A stretch of 47,352 nucleotides of DNA from Roseinatronobacter alkalisoli (GCF_028745735.1 NZ_JAQZSM010000027.1:1-47352), one strand, 5' to 3'. Positions 8,503-15,714 are shown, numbered from the stretch's first letter. Made by a program: numbers and translations. Notes: generated from the letters alone by a model not told the origin.

Positions 8503-8529
8503 CGCATTTTTTCGGGCCTAAAAAACGCG
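8503..8529. promoter_or_regulatory. Dyad upstream of the small-terminase-like gene
   Basis: CGCATTTTTT at 8503-8512 and AAAAAACGCG at 8520-8529 are inverted copies with one mismatch, separated by seven bases. They lie 50-75 bases upstream of the start codon at 8454, between the terminator of the previous gene and this one, where an operator or promoter element is expected. The regulator is unknown. Confidence 0.4.
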
Positions 8530-8591
8530 AAAATTCCGGGGCAAGGCTGCGCCGCGTAAATCCGGCCCCCAGAAAGGTACCTAAATAGGGG

Positions 8592-8616
8592 GGGGCGGGG
8601 GGTGTTGCCCCGCCCC
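8592..8616 (-). terminator. GC hairpin after the 155-aa gene
   Basis: GGGGCGGGG, a seven-base loop and CCCCGCCCC form a perfect 9-bp stem eight bases after the stop codon at 8624 on the minus strand. The tail after it is C-rich then TATTT, so termination is likely but not textbook. It would separate the replication operon from the packaging/cargo genes. Confidence 0.55.
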
Positions 8617-8623
8617 TCACTCG

Positions 8624-9091
8624 TCAGCGTGTTGCGTTGATCCGCTCGGCTGCGCGCCTGAGAGCGGCCTGTGCATCCGTTGTAGATACCTGCCCGTCGT
8701 TGTCCTTGGCCTCGGTGTGCGCTCCGGCGCGCTCATCTTGCGCAGGAGCGGCATCCCCGGCTTCTTGGTTGGTCACCCCCCGGCTGGCGTTTATGCGCCC
8801 GACGGCGGCGGAAAGCGCCGCTTGTGCAAGATTGGGCTTCTCTGCCTCGGCCCTCGCTGCCTCCTTGGCCTCGTGGGCGGCGATGCGCTGTCGGGTTGCT
8901 TCAAGACTGCGCTCGCGCTGCGCTGCTGCATCTTGCCGCCCATCTGTGAACGCATTCGCGGTCGCAAAGGCGAATTGAATTGCCTTCATTGGTTCGCCGC
9001 TGCCCGCTTGATCGGCCTCTGCGAGTGCAGCTTCATAGGCTGCACGCCACGCGCCGTCATTGTGATAGCGTTCCAGTTCTTCCTTCATCAT
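8624..9091 (-). CDS. Unknown alanine-rich helical protein
   Basis: A 155-residue, highly charged, alanine-rich protein that should be mostly helical. Two related segments are visible, ALSAAVGRINASRG (about 90-103) and ALRRAAERINATR at the C-terminus, suggesting an internal duplication separated by an acidic linker. The ATG at 9091 follows AAAGGA at proper spacing; an upstream GTG/ATG extension in the same frame lacks this. It ends the replication gene string just before a strong hairpin. Function is unknown; scaffold-like or DNA-metabolism roles would be guesses. Confidence 0.65.
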   Translation of the reverse strand: MMKEELERYHNDGAWRAAYEAALAEADQAGSGEPMKAIQFAFATANAFTDGRQDAAAQRERSLEATRQRIAAHEAKEAARAEAEKPNLAQAALSAAVGRINASRGVTNQEAGDAAPAQDERAGAHTEAKDNDGQVSTTDAQAALRRAAERINATR

Positions 9092-9134
9092 GTCGTTTCC
9101 TTTCGGGTTGGTGTGATTTGTGCCGGGGCGCGCG

Positions 9135-9449
9135 TCATGCCGCCTCAACGTTTCGATGCGGTGGCGACGGCTGCCGGGTGCCGGGGGGGCCGCCGTCGCC
9201 GCCGCTCATCCGGCGAAGTGCGATTTTGAGGGCGGCGCGGAATGCGCTGATGTGTTCCTTGACTGCCGCGTCAGGCACCCCCGCCGCGATCAAAGGATCG
9301 ACAAGCGCATGAGCCGCTGCGCGCCATGCGGCCTGCATGCAAACCTCGTCGGTTGCGTGGAGAATGGCGCGCGCGGTCTCGATGACAAACGGGGACCGGG
9401 GTGACGGGGCGAGCGGCAGGATCGCCGCGCGATGCTGGTCACGCTGCAT
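9135..9449 (-). CDS. Unknown small protein of the replication operon
   Basis: A protein of about 104 residues with a helical core (ETARAILHATDEVCMQAAWR) and a proline-rich tail (GGPPGTRQPSPPHRN). The ATG at 9449 sits a proper distance after GGAGGAGG, better than an ATG two codons earlier that touches the ribosome site. Its start overlaps the end of the 102-residue upstream gene. No family recognised; phage-like operon position. Confidence 0.6.
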   Translation of the reverse strand: MQRDQHRAAILPLAPSPRSPFVIETARAILHATDEVCMQAAWRAAAHALVDPLIAAGVPDAAVKEHISAFRAALKIALRRMSGGDGGPPGTRQPSPPHRNVEAA

Positions 9450-9747
9450 GGTCATCCTCCTCCAACGATGCGCCCCGCATCGCGCGAAGTACGCGGATCA
9501 CCGAGGCGGCATCGAGGCGCGCGTCGAGATAGCTCGCGTACACGAATTCACGGCAGGACCATGCGTTTTCTTCTTGCATGATTTCAGTCAAGCCTTCGCG
9601 GGAGCGTCGGACGCCTTCGGTCCAGTTGGCGGCGTAATTCTCGGCCCATGCCGCGACGGCGGGGTCAGCCAGATTTGCATCAGGGCCGAAACGGTTTTCG
9701 GCTGCGATACGTGCGGCGGCACGGGCGGCTTCGGGTGATTTCAACAT
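9439..9747 (-). CDS. Unknown small protein (102 aa)
   Basis: A 102-residue, alanine-rich, acidic protein starting MLKSPEAARAAARIAAENRF, with a GAGGAG ribosome site. It overlaps the next gene by about 11 bases and follows the replication-partner gene by 18 bases. I do not recognise a domain. Tight packing in a minus-strand operon with replication genes is the main support. Confidence 0.6.
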   Translation of the reverse strand: MLKSPEAARAAARIAAENRFGPDANLADPAVAAWAENYAANWTEGVRRSREGLTEIMQEENAWSCREFVYASYLDARLDAASVIRVLRAMRGASLEEDDHAA

Positions 9748-9765
9748 TTCAATCTCCTCAGATCA

Positions 9766-10491
9766 TCAGAACCAATCGGGATCGGACGGTTCGGGGGTGG
9801 GTGTGGGCGGATTGGCGAAAAGCTCATCGCGGGCCTCGACCAGAAGCGCGATGTGCCGCCGTGAGGCGAATTCGACATCGCGCCAGAAGCGCCGGGCGTC
9901 GATGCATGCGCGGAGCATTTCCGCAGGCGTGGGCATGAATACGGAGGTTTCTTTTATTCTCCGGGCCGCAACTTGCGCGGTGGGGATACTGAACCCTCGA
10001 AACACCGAGCCGTAGATGCTCTCGGTGTCCTCGAAGTCGGCCAGTGTTTCGACAACGGCGCTCACGCGCTCCGGCGCGGGGCCGCCGCCGGATGATTGCA
10101 AGACCTTGGCCAAACCCACCACAATCGCCGCGAGGACGTCCCGCCTCGCCTCGGTCTGTGCCGCAGCGAGCGCAAACCTGTTCTGCGCTTGCAGGTCTTC
10201 CAACGCTGGCAGCGCCTCGCAAACTGCCATCGCCCACTCGCGTGATCCGTCGAAAACTGACCGGCGGAGACGATGGTTATTGGCTAGGTGAAGCTGCAAC
10301 GCCTCATTCCGTCGCAATGTCTCCGACGAAGTCGAACGCGCATGCTTCGTGATATCCACAAGTTGGGTGAGTGGCGCAGTCGGTTCTTTTCCGGCGACCA
10401 TGTCGATAAGTGCCTGATCTGGCATAGTGAGAATTTTTTGGGCGAATCTGTCTGGCTCGAAGATCGCAATCTCTGTGTTCAAAAAGGGCAT
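9766..10491 (-). CDS. Probable replication partner protein (helicase-loader position)
   Basis: A 241-residue soluble protein overlapping the 3' end of the O-like replication gene by 13 bases, with a strong GGGAGG ribosome site. The C-terminal half has a pattern RRIKETSVFMPTPAEMLRAC (about 177-196), reminiscent of the short segment found in phage replication proteins that act with an initiator. The gene pair order (initiator followed by loader) matches lambda O-P. I cannot confirm helicase-loader activity by eye, and there is no Walker A motif, so a DnaC-type ATPase is excluded. An alternative is a structural or unknown phage protein. Confidence 0.55.
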   Translation of the reverse strand: MPFLNTEIAIFEPDRFAQKILTMPDQALIDMVAGKEPTAPLTQLVDITKHARSTSSETLRRNEALQLHLANNHRLRRSVFDGSREWAMAVCEALPALEDLQAQNRFALAAAQTEARRDVLAAIVVGLAKVLQSSGGGPAPERVSAVVETLADFEDTESIYGSVFRGFSIPTAQVAARRIKETSVFMPTPAEMLRACIDARRFWRDVEFASRRHIALLVEARDELFANPPTPTPEPSDPDWF

Positions 10492-11438
10492 GAATATTTA
10501 CCTCCCGGAAGAAGATCCTCGACTGACCAGCTATTCACGATCTCTGCGTCGGTCCGGCGTCGGCCAGCGCCGCCGCCTGCGGGCGTGGTCTGGATTACGT
10601 TCCCCTCCGCGTCGAGCGTAGTGGCCTGCGCCGGTGCAGCATCCGGTTCATCGAGCCAAGCCTCGGCGCGCAGCCATGATGCGGCGTGCTTGATGAAGCG
10701 GGGCTCGGTGTCGAGCGTGGCGCTCGCATACCGCCGCGCCCCGTCGATCAGGTTCTCGGCGTCGGTCTTTTTCAGTGCCGCCGCAAAGGCGCTGCGAGCC
10801 GCGCCCTTGGAGACCCGACGCGGATAGTTTTGCCAGAACCTGTCGAACGCGTCCTCGACTTCATCAGACGAAATCGACTTGCTGGATGATCTCCTTTTAC
10901 TGTCCGCCGGAAGGCGGGCAGTATTGAGTTCATTACGAGGGTTCTCTCTAAGGGTTCTCTCTAAGAGTTCTGTGCCCACACTGGTGGGCACCCCCTGCCC
11001 ACGCTGGTGGGCACCCCTGCTCACCCTCGTGGGCACCCTCTGCCCACCCTCGTGGGCCTTTTCCTCCGCATAATGCTCACCCTCGTGGGCCTTTTTAGGA
11101 CTAAAAGGCTCACGCTCGTGGGCATTTTCTGGCGAATAATGCTCACCCTCGTGGGCCTTTATTGCGAAGAAAGCTGGACGGTATTGGTTCGTTGACCCTC
11201 GGCCCTTCTGTACCTCGACCAATAGGTGACCATGCGATACGAGGGCGCGTAGGGCATTCTGCAATCCCGACCGCGACAGACCCGTCACATCGACAAGCCG
11301 GGCCTGCGACGGCCATGCTACGCCGCTCCGACTGTTGAAGTAGCGACGCAGCACGATTGCGACCCGCACGGCGACCGGAGGCAGATCGCGGTCGTCCGCG
11401 ATCTGGTCCAGCCAGCGAAATGATGAGGCCGCATCCAT
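10479..11438 (-). CDS. Phage O-like replication initiator with internal iterons
   Basis: A 319-residue protein with an N-terminal winged-helix DNA-binding domain (about 22-85, including WPSQARLVDVTGLSRSGLQ and the wing GRGSTNQYRP), a repeat-rich linker (about 95-155), and a C-terminal domain with FDRFWQNYPRRVSKGAARSA (about 204-223), a pattern common in phage replication proteins. The linker is encoded by seven 17-bp DNA repeats. This is the organisation of lambda O, whose gene contains the origin it binds. Its start overlaps the stop of the upstream gene (TGATG). It probably initiates replication of the excised element and passes it to host helicase with the next gene's help. Confidence 0.72.
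   Translation of the reverse strand: MDAASSFRWLDQIADDRDLPPVAVRVAIVLRRYFNSRSGVAWPSQARLVDVTGLSRSGLQNALRALVSHGHLLVEVQKGRGSTNQYRPAFFAIKAHEGEHYSPENAHEREPFSPKKAHEGEHYAEEKAHEGGQRVPTRVSRGAHQRGQGVPTSVGTELLERTLRENPRNELNTARLPADSKRRSSSKSISSDEVEDAFDRFWQNYPRRVSKGAARSAFAAALKKTDAENLIDGARRYASATLDTEPRFIKHAASWLRAEAWLDEPDAAPAQATTLDAEGNVIQTTPAGGGAGRRRTDAEIVNSWSVEDLLPGGKYSCPF
10973..11156. repeat. Seven iteron-like repeats inside the initiator gene (putative origin)
   Basis: A 17-bp unit TGCYCACSCTSGTGGGC occurs at 10973, 10996, 11018, 11041, 11074, 11107 (first base G) and 11140 (start positions), each with GCCCAC/GTGGGC-type inner dyad symmetry. Spacings are 23, 22, 23, 33, 33 and 33 bases. The 33-base copies stay in frame and give an 11-residue repeat starting AHEGEHY; the 22-23 base copies fall in other reading frames. 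Conservation across frames points to selection on DNA, as for replication iterons. Flanking sequence at 10926-10970 contains short GGTTCTCTCTAA direct repeats. Confidence 0.7.
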
Positions 11439-12379
11439 CAGCGGGCCTCGACAATCTCGATTCCCAGAACCGCTCTGAAATCGGCATCCGGTCTGCGCTG
11501 CACTTTCTGGCCTCGCGCCTCGGCCTGCATGATGAGCTGCTCTTCGATCCGTTCGATCCGCAAGAGGTCGGCCCGGAGGGCGGTAAGCCGCTTCTCGCGC
11601 TGTGAGGCGGTCAATGCGCCGGGGATCGTGTCCGGCACGAGTTCTAGCAAGCGCTCCTCGATGAGGTCGCGCAGCGTCCAGATGAGGAAGTTCGTCCCGC
11701 CATCTCCGATCAGGCTGCTGCCGTGGACGCCCAGCATAAAGTGAGATGCGAGGTTTGCCGGATCACCGCTTCGATTGCGCAAATTGATCTGAACATTGGC
11801 CCGTTCAGCACGTCGATCTAGCGCGGCGATGATGTCCCGCTTGATCGCGTCCGGATGATTGGGGGCCGCCTCAGCCTCGGCAATCTGGCCAAGGCGGTCG
11901 ATTCTTTCCGCCCGTGCCGTGTCTAGGTTCCAGCCCGAAGGAATCGGAAGCGGCTTCGCGCGTTTGATTTTCCGCAGACCCGCCACGCCCTCGCGGATCG
12001 CCGCCCCAAGAGCACTTGCATCGTTGGCACTTTCCGACGCCGTGCGAAACTCCTCGTCAAGGTCTTTCACACGCGCTTCGATACGGACAATATTGCCCTG
12101 CCGCCGCGATATTTCCTCCTCGAAATGTTTCTTGAGCAGGCGTTCTGATGTTCCCGTGCTCAAACGCGCAATCTCGCGTTTGTCGGTATTTTGCTTTTGC
12201 TTTTCTTCGGCGCGAGTCTCAGCAATCGCGTTTCGTACCGCGTGTGCTTCGCGGGGCACGTCAACCCTCAGGCGAAGAAACTTCCTGCCGATGTCTTCGC
12301 CGACCTGTGCGCGCAGATTCTCGGCGATCTCTTCTGCCGATGCGGAGCCAATTGAAATCAGGGGTGTAACGACGTTCAT
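11438..12379 (-). CDS. Unknown coiled-coil protein of the replication operon
   Basis: A 313-residue soluble protein of unknown family. Residues about 55-125 are very rich in Glu, Lys and Arg with heptad-like spacing (ETRAEEKQKQNTDKREIARL; EEISRRQGNIVRIEARVKDL) and should form a coiled coil. The C-terminal half has a conserved-looking core FMLGVHGSSLIGDGGTNFLI. The ATG at 12379 overlaps the stop of the AlpA-like gene (ATGA), and its own stop overlaps the initiator start, so it is translated as part of one operon. It may be a structural or accessory replication factor; no function can be read from the sequence. Confidence 0.65.
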   Translation of the reverse strand: MNVVTPLISIGSASAEEIAENLRAQVGEDIGRKFLRLRVDVPREAHAVRNAIAETRAEEKQKQNTDKREIARLSTGTSERLLKKHFEEEISRRQGNIVRIEARVKDLDEEFRTASESANDASALGAAIREGVAGLRKIKRAKPLPIPSGWNLDTARAERIDRLGQIAEAEAAPNHPDAIKRDIIAALDRRAERANVQINLRNRSGDPANLASHFMLGVHGSSLIGDGGTNFLIWTLRDLIEERLLELVPDTIPGALTASQREKRLTALRADLLRIERIEEQLIMQAEARGQKVQRRPDADFRAVLGIEIVEAR

Positions 12380-12618
12380 GCTACTGCCTCCCCATGCGCA
12401 CCCGTGCGGGCGAGCTTGCGGTTCAGCCAAGCATCGAGGTCGGCGCGACGATACAAAACCTTTCGGGCAGACTGCCTGATGAAGCGCGGGCCATCGTCCG
12501 AGTAGCAGCGCAGTTTTGCCAGTGTGCTGGTGGATGTGCGCAGGTAGGCGGCGGCCTCAGAACTGTCGAGAATTTCCAGATTCTTGACATAATCGGGGTC
12601 GAGATTGCGGGGTTTCAT
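12376..12618 (-). CDS. AlpA/excisionase-like helix-turn-helix protein
   Basis: An 80-residue MerR/excisionase-type HTH protein. The segment LDSSEAAAYLRTSTSTLAKL (about 17-36) is the helix-turn-helix, followed by the wing GPRFIRQSARKVLYRRADL and a terminal DAWL helix, the standard layout of HTH_17 proteins such as AlpA and excisionases. In phage satellites AlpA-type proteins switch on the replication operon and aid excision. It is the first gene of the operon, has a GGAGAG ribosome site, and a 14-bp perfect inverted repeat lies 65-100 bases upstream. Confidence 0.8.
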   Translation of the reverse strand: MKPRNLDPDYVKNLEILDSSEAAAYLRTSTSTLAKLRCYSDDGPRFIRQSARKVLYRRADLDAWLNRKLARTGAHGEAVA

Positions 12619-12683
12619 CTTTTCTCTCCATGCGATTGTTGTTCGACATGGAAAGACTTGCCAAGCTATGCCCCGTTTATCTA

Positions 12684-12722
12684 GGCGGCGGTTTTCGTCA
12701 AAATCGCGCGAAAACCGCCGCC
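12684..12722. promoter_or_regulatory. 14-bp perfect inverted repeat upstream of the AlpA-like gene
   Basis: GGCGGCGGTTTTCG (12684-12697) and CGAAAACCGCCGCC (12709-12722) are exact inverted copies around an 11-base loop. The repeat begins four bases after the stop of the gene at 12727 and lies upstream of the AlpA-like gene. It could be a terminator for the integrase operon, although no T run follows on the minus strand, or an operator for the replication operon. It could also do both. Confidence 0.6.
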
Positions 12723-12726
12723 TTGA

Positions 12727-13464
12727 CTAAGTTTTGTTGCTGATCCGGCGCCTCTTTTTCTGCGGGCTGGTCGCCGATTTTATTCCTACGAGATGATCGC
12801 GGATGGTGCGACGTTTCCGTCCCTGAATTTTATCCAGCTCTCCATGCGTCGCCGTGTCCTCCGGCGGGACCATTAGACGGGCGCGGGAAACGACATCAAA
12901 AATGAAGTCCTCGGCGAAATTCAGCACCGGGTGATCCTCGTCACAGTCGGCTTTTCCGGGCAGAGGTGGCGCGTCCGGAGCTATTTGTGTGAGAAAGTGC
13001 CAAACGCCGGTGAGCATCTGAACCTCGGCATTCTTGATGCGTTGCGGCTTCTTGCCGGGCAGATTTCGGGCCAAACGCGCTCGTGCAAGATCGCGTATTT
13101 GCACCGCCCCTTTCCGCGTTTCGGCGTCAATGCCTTTGAACACACCAAGATACACCAGACCGGACCGCACAAGGCTACCCGCGCGGCTCATAGGTTCATC
13201 TTCAAGTGTTCCCGCCGGATCGGTAGCAATGCACTCTAACTCCGCGCGGCGCTCATCCATTATGCCCGGGTCTTTGAGAAGAGCAGTCTCTAGCTCGCAG
13301 ACTGCATTTGTGATGGCGTCGCTGAGGGCTTTTGCCCGCGCGGCATTCACCATCAGGCCGAGCGGTTCAAGGAGCTTCGCCGCGTCATCGTCGGAAAGCG
13401 GCTTAATCCTCGTCACGCCCCCTTCCCGGTGCCTGAAATGGGGCTGCTTCCATGGCCTAAGCAT
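12727..13464 (-). CDS. Unknown protein downstream of the integrase
   Basis: A protein of about 245 residues if it starts at the ATG at 13464, which overlaps the integrase stop (AATGCTTAG). A GTG 17 codons further on with GGAAGGGGG upstream is a possible alternative start. The sequence is soluble, with helical middle sections (LLEPLGLMVNAARAKALSDA) and a very basic tail (KKRRRISNKT) that suggests nucleic-acid binding. I recognise no family. Coupling to the integrase hints at a role in integration or excision control, which is inference. Confidence 0.6.
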   Translation of the reverse strand: MLRPWKQPHFRHREGGVTRIKPLSDDDAAKLLEPLGLMVNAARAKALSDAITNAVCELETALLKDPGIMDERRAELECIATDPAGTLEDEPMSRAGSLVRSGLVYLGVFKGIDAETRKGAVQIRDLARARLARNLPGKKPQRIKNAEVQMLTGVWHFLTQIAPDAPPLPGKADCDEDHPVLNFAEDFIFDVVSRARLMVPPEDTATHGELDKIQGRKRRTIRDHLVGIKSATSPQKKRRRISNKT

Positions 13465-14731
13465 TTCCTGCACCCCTGCGCATCGGCTTGATCTCGGCGC
13501 TCCTGCCCCTGAGCGCGGCGTCGATCCGGTTCCCGACGGTATCCGCCGCCGCGCGGACGGGATCATCCGCGAGGTGTGCATAGCGTTGCGTCGTGGAAGG
13601 CTGACTATGGCCGAGGAGCTTGCCGATGACGGCGAGCGGGACGCCGCCGCCAGCCGCGACGCTGGCGTTCGTATGGCGCAGATCGTGCAGGCGGACATCG
13701 TCAAGCCCCGCATGGGCGCGGACGGCGTCCCACGGGCGTTTCAGATCGCTCCGGGGGCGGTCCCGGTCGCCGCCGGGGATGACCCAATCTGAAAGCCGTT
13801 CCAGATCCTCTAGGAGGGCAAGGGCAGGGGCGTTCAAGACTGCATACCTGCGACCGGTCTTCGTGTCGGCCAGCAGTGCGACCCCGCGCTCGAAGTCGAT
13901 CTCTGACCAGCGCAGGTGCAGCACCTCGCGCAGGCGCAGCCCGGTCAAGATCAGAAGGCGGATCGCGGCGACGGCATGGCGGTCGATGATCGTGCGCTGG
14001 TTCTCTTTCGGCGTGTGCTTGTTGTCGCTCACGCGCCACGGCAGGCCCTCGGTCTCGGCCAGCGCGAGGGTTTCCCCAAGCCGGGCCAGTTCCGCCGCAG
14101 AGAGAAACCTCTCGCGGGCATGTTCCTTGAATGCCGTGATGCCCGCCGCCGGATTGTGGCCCTTCTCGACCAGACCGCATGTCGCGGCGTATCTGAAAAT
14201 CGACCCGATGCATTCGATCAGCCTGTTCGCCGTGACAGGGCTGGTCTTCCCGACCTTCCGGTGGACACGCGCGACCTCGGAGGCCCCGATGGCGTCGAGC
14301 TTCGCCGTGCCAAGCGCCGGGAGGATGTGTTTCTTGATATAGCTGCGATAGTTCCTGACGGACGCCGGTTTCAGCTTCGTCTCGGCCTCCTCCTCAAGGT
14401 AGCGGGATGCGAAGTCGCGGAATAGCGGCATTTCCCGATCTGCCCGCCGGTCGGCGGCAGGATCAGCGCCAAGCCGGACGCGGGCGAGCAGTTCCTTGGC
14501 GCGCTCGCGGGCCTTCTCCGGGTTGAATTCCTCAGTCGTCCCGAGGTTGAGGCGCTTCTTCGCGACACTGCGCCCGCCAGCGCCGGGCCGGTATTCGATG
14601 AAATAGGTCATCCGCCCCGTCGGCTCGACCCGTAGGGCGAAGCCGGTCAGGGCGCTGTCGTAATAGACGACACGCTTGTCGGCGGGCTTGATGGCGGTCA
14701 TTCCCCGCCGGGTGAGCTTCGCAATCGGCAT
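13457..14731 (-). CDS. int: Tyrosine-type site-specific integrase
   Basis: A 424-residue tyrosine recombinase of the P4-like integrase type. The N-terminal arm-binding domain (about 1-80, DUF4102-like: LTRRGMTAIKPADKRVVYYD) is followed by a core-binding SAM-like domain (FRDFASRYLEEEAETKLKPA) and a catalytic domain with the Arg of TGLRLREVLHLRW, the HDLRHT box and the tyrosine in LGHSQPSTTQRYAHL. The ATG at 14731 has GAGGGGAAC upstream and gives the usual family N-terminus; a 30-residue extension in frame would be translated from the repeat region and is unlikely. It lies 190 bases from the right att repeat, at the end away from the intact tRNA. Confidence 0.93.
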   Translation of the reverse strand: MPIAKLTRRGMTAIKPADKRVVYYDSALTGFALRVEPTGRMTYFIEYRPGAGGRSVAKKRLNLGTTEEFNPEKARERAKELLARVRLGADPAADRRADREMPLFRDFASRYLEEEAETKLKPASVRNYRSYIKKHILPALGTAKLDAIGASEVARVHRKVGKTSPVTANRLIECIGSIFRYAATCGLVEKGHNPAAGITAFKEHARERFLSAAELARLGETLALAETEGLPWRVSDNKHTPKENQRTIIDRHAVAAIRLLILTGLRLREVLHLRWSEIDFERGVALLADTKTGRRYAVLNAPALALLEDLERLSDWVIPGGDRDRPRSDLKRPWDAVRAHAGLDDVRLHDLRHTNASVAAGGGVPLAVIGKLLGHSQPSTTQRYAHLADDPVRAAADTVGNRIDAALRGRSAEIKPMRRGAGNA

Positions 14732-14769
14732 CCTGTTCCCCTCGATCCGCAGCCCCTTGAGGGGCCTTT

Positions 14770-14799
14770 GTGCGCCACCGTGCGCCACCTGTGCGCCAC
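14770..14799. repeat. Three GTGCGCCAC repeats near attR (putative integrase arm sites)
   Basis: GTGCGCCAC occurs at 14770-14778, 14780-14788 and 14791-14799, then CGTGACCGG. The same 9-mer occurs twice with the same downstream CGTGAC at 277-302 near attL. The copies lie between the integrase start and attR, also in position to allow integrase to control its own promoter. Confidence 0.55.
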
Positions 14800-14834
14800 C
14801 GTGACCGGCATAACGTGGCATAACTTGGGGCGAA

Positions 14835-14861
14835 GCTATACAAAAACAAACTGGATATCAA
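14835..14861 (-). promoter_or_regulatory. int: Possible integrase promoter
   Basis: On the minus strand TTGATA (14856-14861) and TATAGC (14835-14840) lie 15 bases apart in an AT-rich patch about 105-130 bases upstream of the integrase start. The spacer is two bases short of ideal, so this is a weak call. Confidence 0.3.
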
Positions 14862-14918
14862 TTACATATGCTATGTTCTGGAAAGGTTCGGAAACACCGG
14901 AAACGACCGCTCATATAT

Positions 14919-14966
14919 CTCATAACCTGAAGGTCACAGGTTCAAATCCTGTCCCCGCAACCAAAA
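14919..14966 (+). repeat. attR: 48-bp direct repeat of the tRNA-fMet 3' half
   Basis: This is an exact copy of 165-212. No tRNA 5' half precedes it, so it is a remnant and not a second tRNA gene. The native rRNA-operon terminator follows 25 bases later, showing that this is the original chromosomal 3' flank of the tRNA. Confidence 0.92.
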
Positions 14967-14990
14967 TACCTATATATATCAACACCCTGC

Positions 14991-15014
14991 GCCCCGCAAC
15001 ACGCGGGGCTTTTT
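14991..15014 (+). terminator. Displaced terminator of the rRNA operon
   Basis: GCCCCGC, loop AACAC, GCGGGGC and a run of five T form a textbook rho-independent terminator on the plus strand. Without the island it would lie about 25 bases after tRNA-fMet, so it is the original end of the rRNA operon. Confidence 0.85.
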
Positions 15015-15035
15015 GCTGTGTTGAGTTCGTGTCCG

Positions 15036-15209
15036 CACCATGTCCGCAAATGGAAGCGTTACCTCTCCCGCATCATCAATATTTACCGTCACTGCTTCGA
15101 TCAGTCCTCTGATCGTCTCCAGCGCCGCTGGCCTGATGGCCGGATCGCGCAGGCTTTCTGCCAGCTGTTCGACCTTGCGTCGATAAAGCTCTGACAACCG
15201 ACATTTTTA
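15036..15209 (-). pseudogene. C-terminal remnant of a large serine recombinase
   Basis: The minus-strand reading LYRRKVEQLAESLRDPAIRP, then ALETIRGLIEAVTV, is the C-terminal coiled segment typical of large serine recombinases (resolvase-Recombinase-zinc ribbon proteins) in alphaproteobacteria. No N-terminal catalytic domain is present: the frame meets the GIY-YIG fragment, read in the opposite direction, at about 15200. The frame then runs through the rRNA terminator, so the true homologous part ends near 15040. It is a dead fragment of an earlier mobile element at the same site. Confidence 0.6.
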
Positions 15210-15500
15210 ATGGCGAATGTAGAGGTTGCGGCCACCTATGAGCTATACAACATTAACCGCACCAAGCTTGAGAACCTGATCCACCGAATTTTCGACCCCG
15301 CGCGGCTTGAGATTGAGATTATGGATCGCTTCGGGCGTCCGGTCACGCCCAGAGAGTGGTTTCTTGTGCCGCTGTTCGCGATTAATGATGCGGTAGAGAA
15401 GATCAAGGACGGTACGATTGCCAATTTTGTATATGATCCTATGCAGGCGAGGTTCGTGAAGCGCTCAAACCTCTCGATAAACGCGGGTGATGGAGAGTGA
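15201..15500 (+). pseudogene. C-terminal fragment of a GIY-YIG nuclease family protein
   Basis: The reading TFLMANVEVAATYELYNINR, followed by KLENLIHRIFDPARL and GRPVTPREWFLVPLF, matches the C-terminal half of T5orf172-type GIY-YIG nuclease proteins. The catalytic GIY and YIG motifs are missing, and the frame upstream of TFLMA reaches a stop within four codons, where the opposite-strand recombinase fragment begins. An ATG at 15210 could still give a 96-residue product, but without the active site. It is best read as a fragment left by a rearrangement. Confidence 0.65.
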
Positions 15501-15714
15501 ATAAAGTGCAGCAGCAGTGCGTTCGCGTGACTTTGACATCAGGCTGGCTTTAAACGTTTTTGCCCAAAAGACGACGCAACGGGCGGACAGCCGCCTGTGA
15601 CGCTGCGGCATTGCAGTCGCAGAAAACTGTAAAAGCAGTCATCCGTTTTGCATGCTCTACACCCCGGCCTGAAAACCGTCCGGCGAAGGTGCGAATGCGC
15701 ACGAAGCTACTCCC

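Noticed and set aside
9766-10491. DnaC-type helicase-loader ATPase
   Set aside because: No Walker A or B motif is present, so only the position suggests a loader role.
10973-11156. Regularly spaced repeats that could be read as a small CRISPR array
   Set aside because: Units are only 17 bp with 5-16 bp between them, lie inside an intact coding frame, and there are no cas genes nearby. Iterons fit better.
13714-14731. Long plus-strand frames opposite the integrase
   Set aside because: High-GC shadow frames of the integrase; they have no domain content and the minus-strand frame has all catalytic motifs.
14919-14966. A second tRNA-Met gene
   Set aside because: Only the 3' half from the anticodon loop is present; the sequence upstream cannot form the acceptor 5' strand or D arm.
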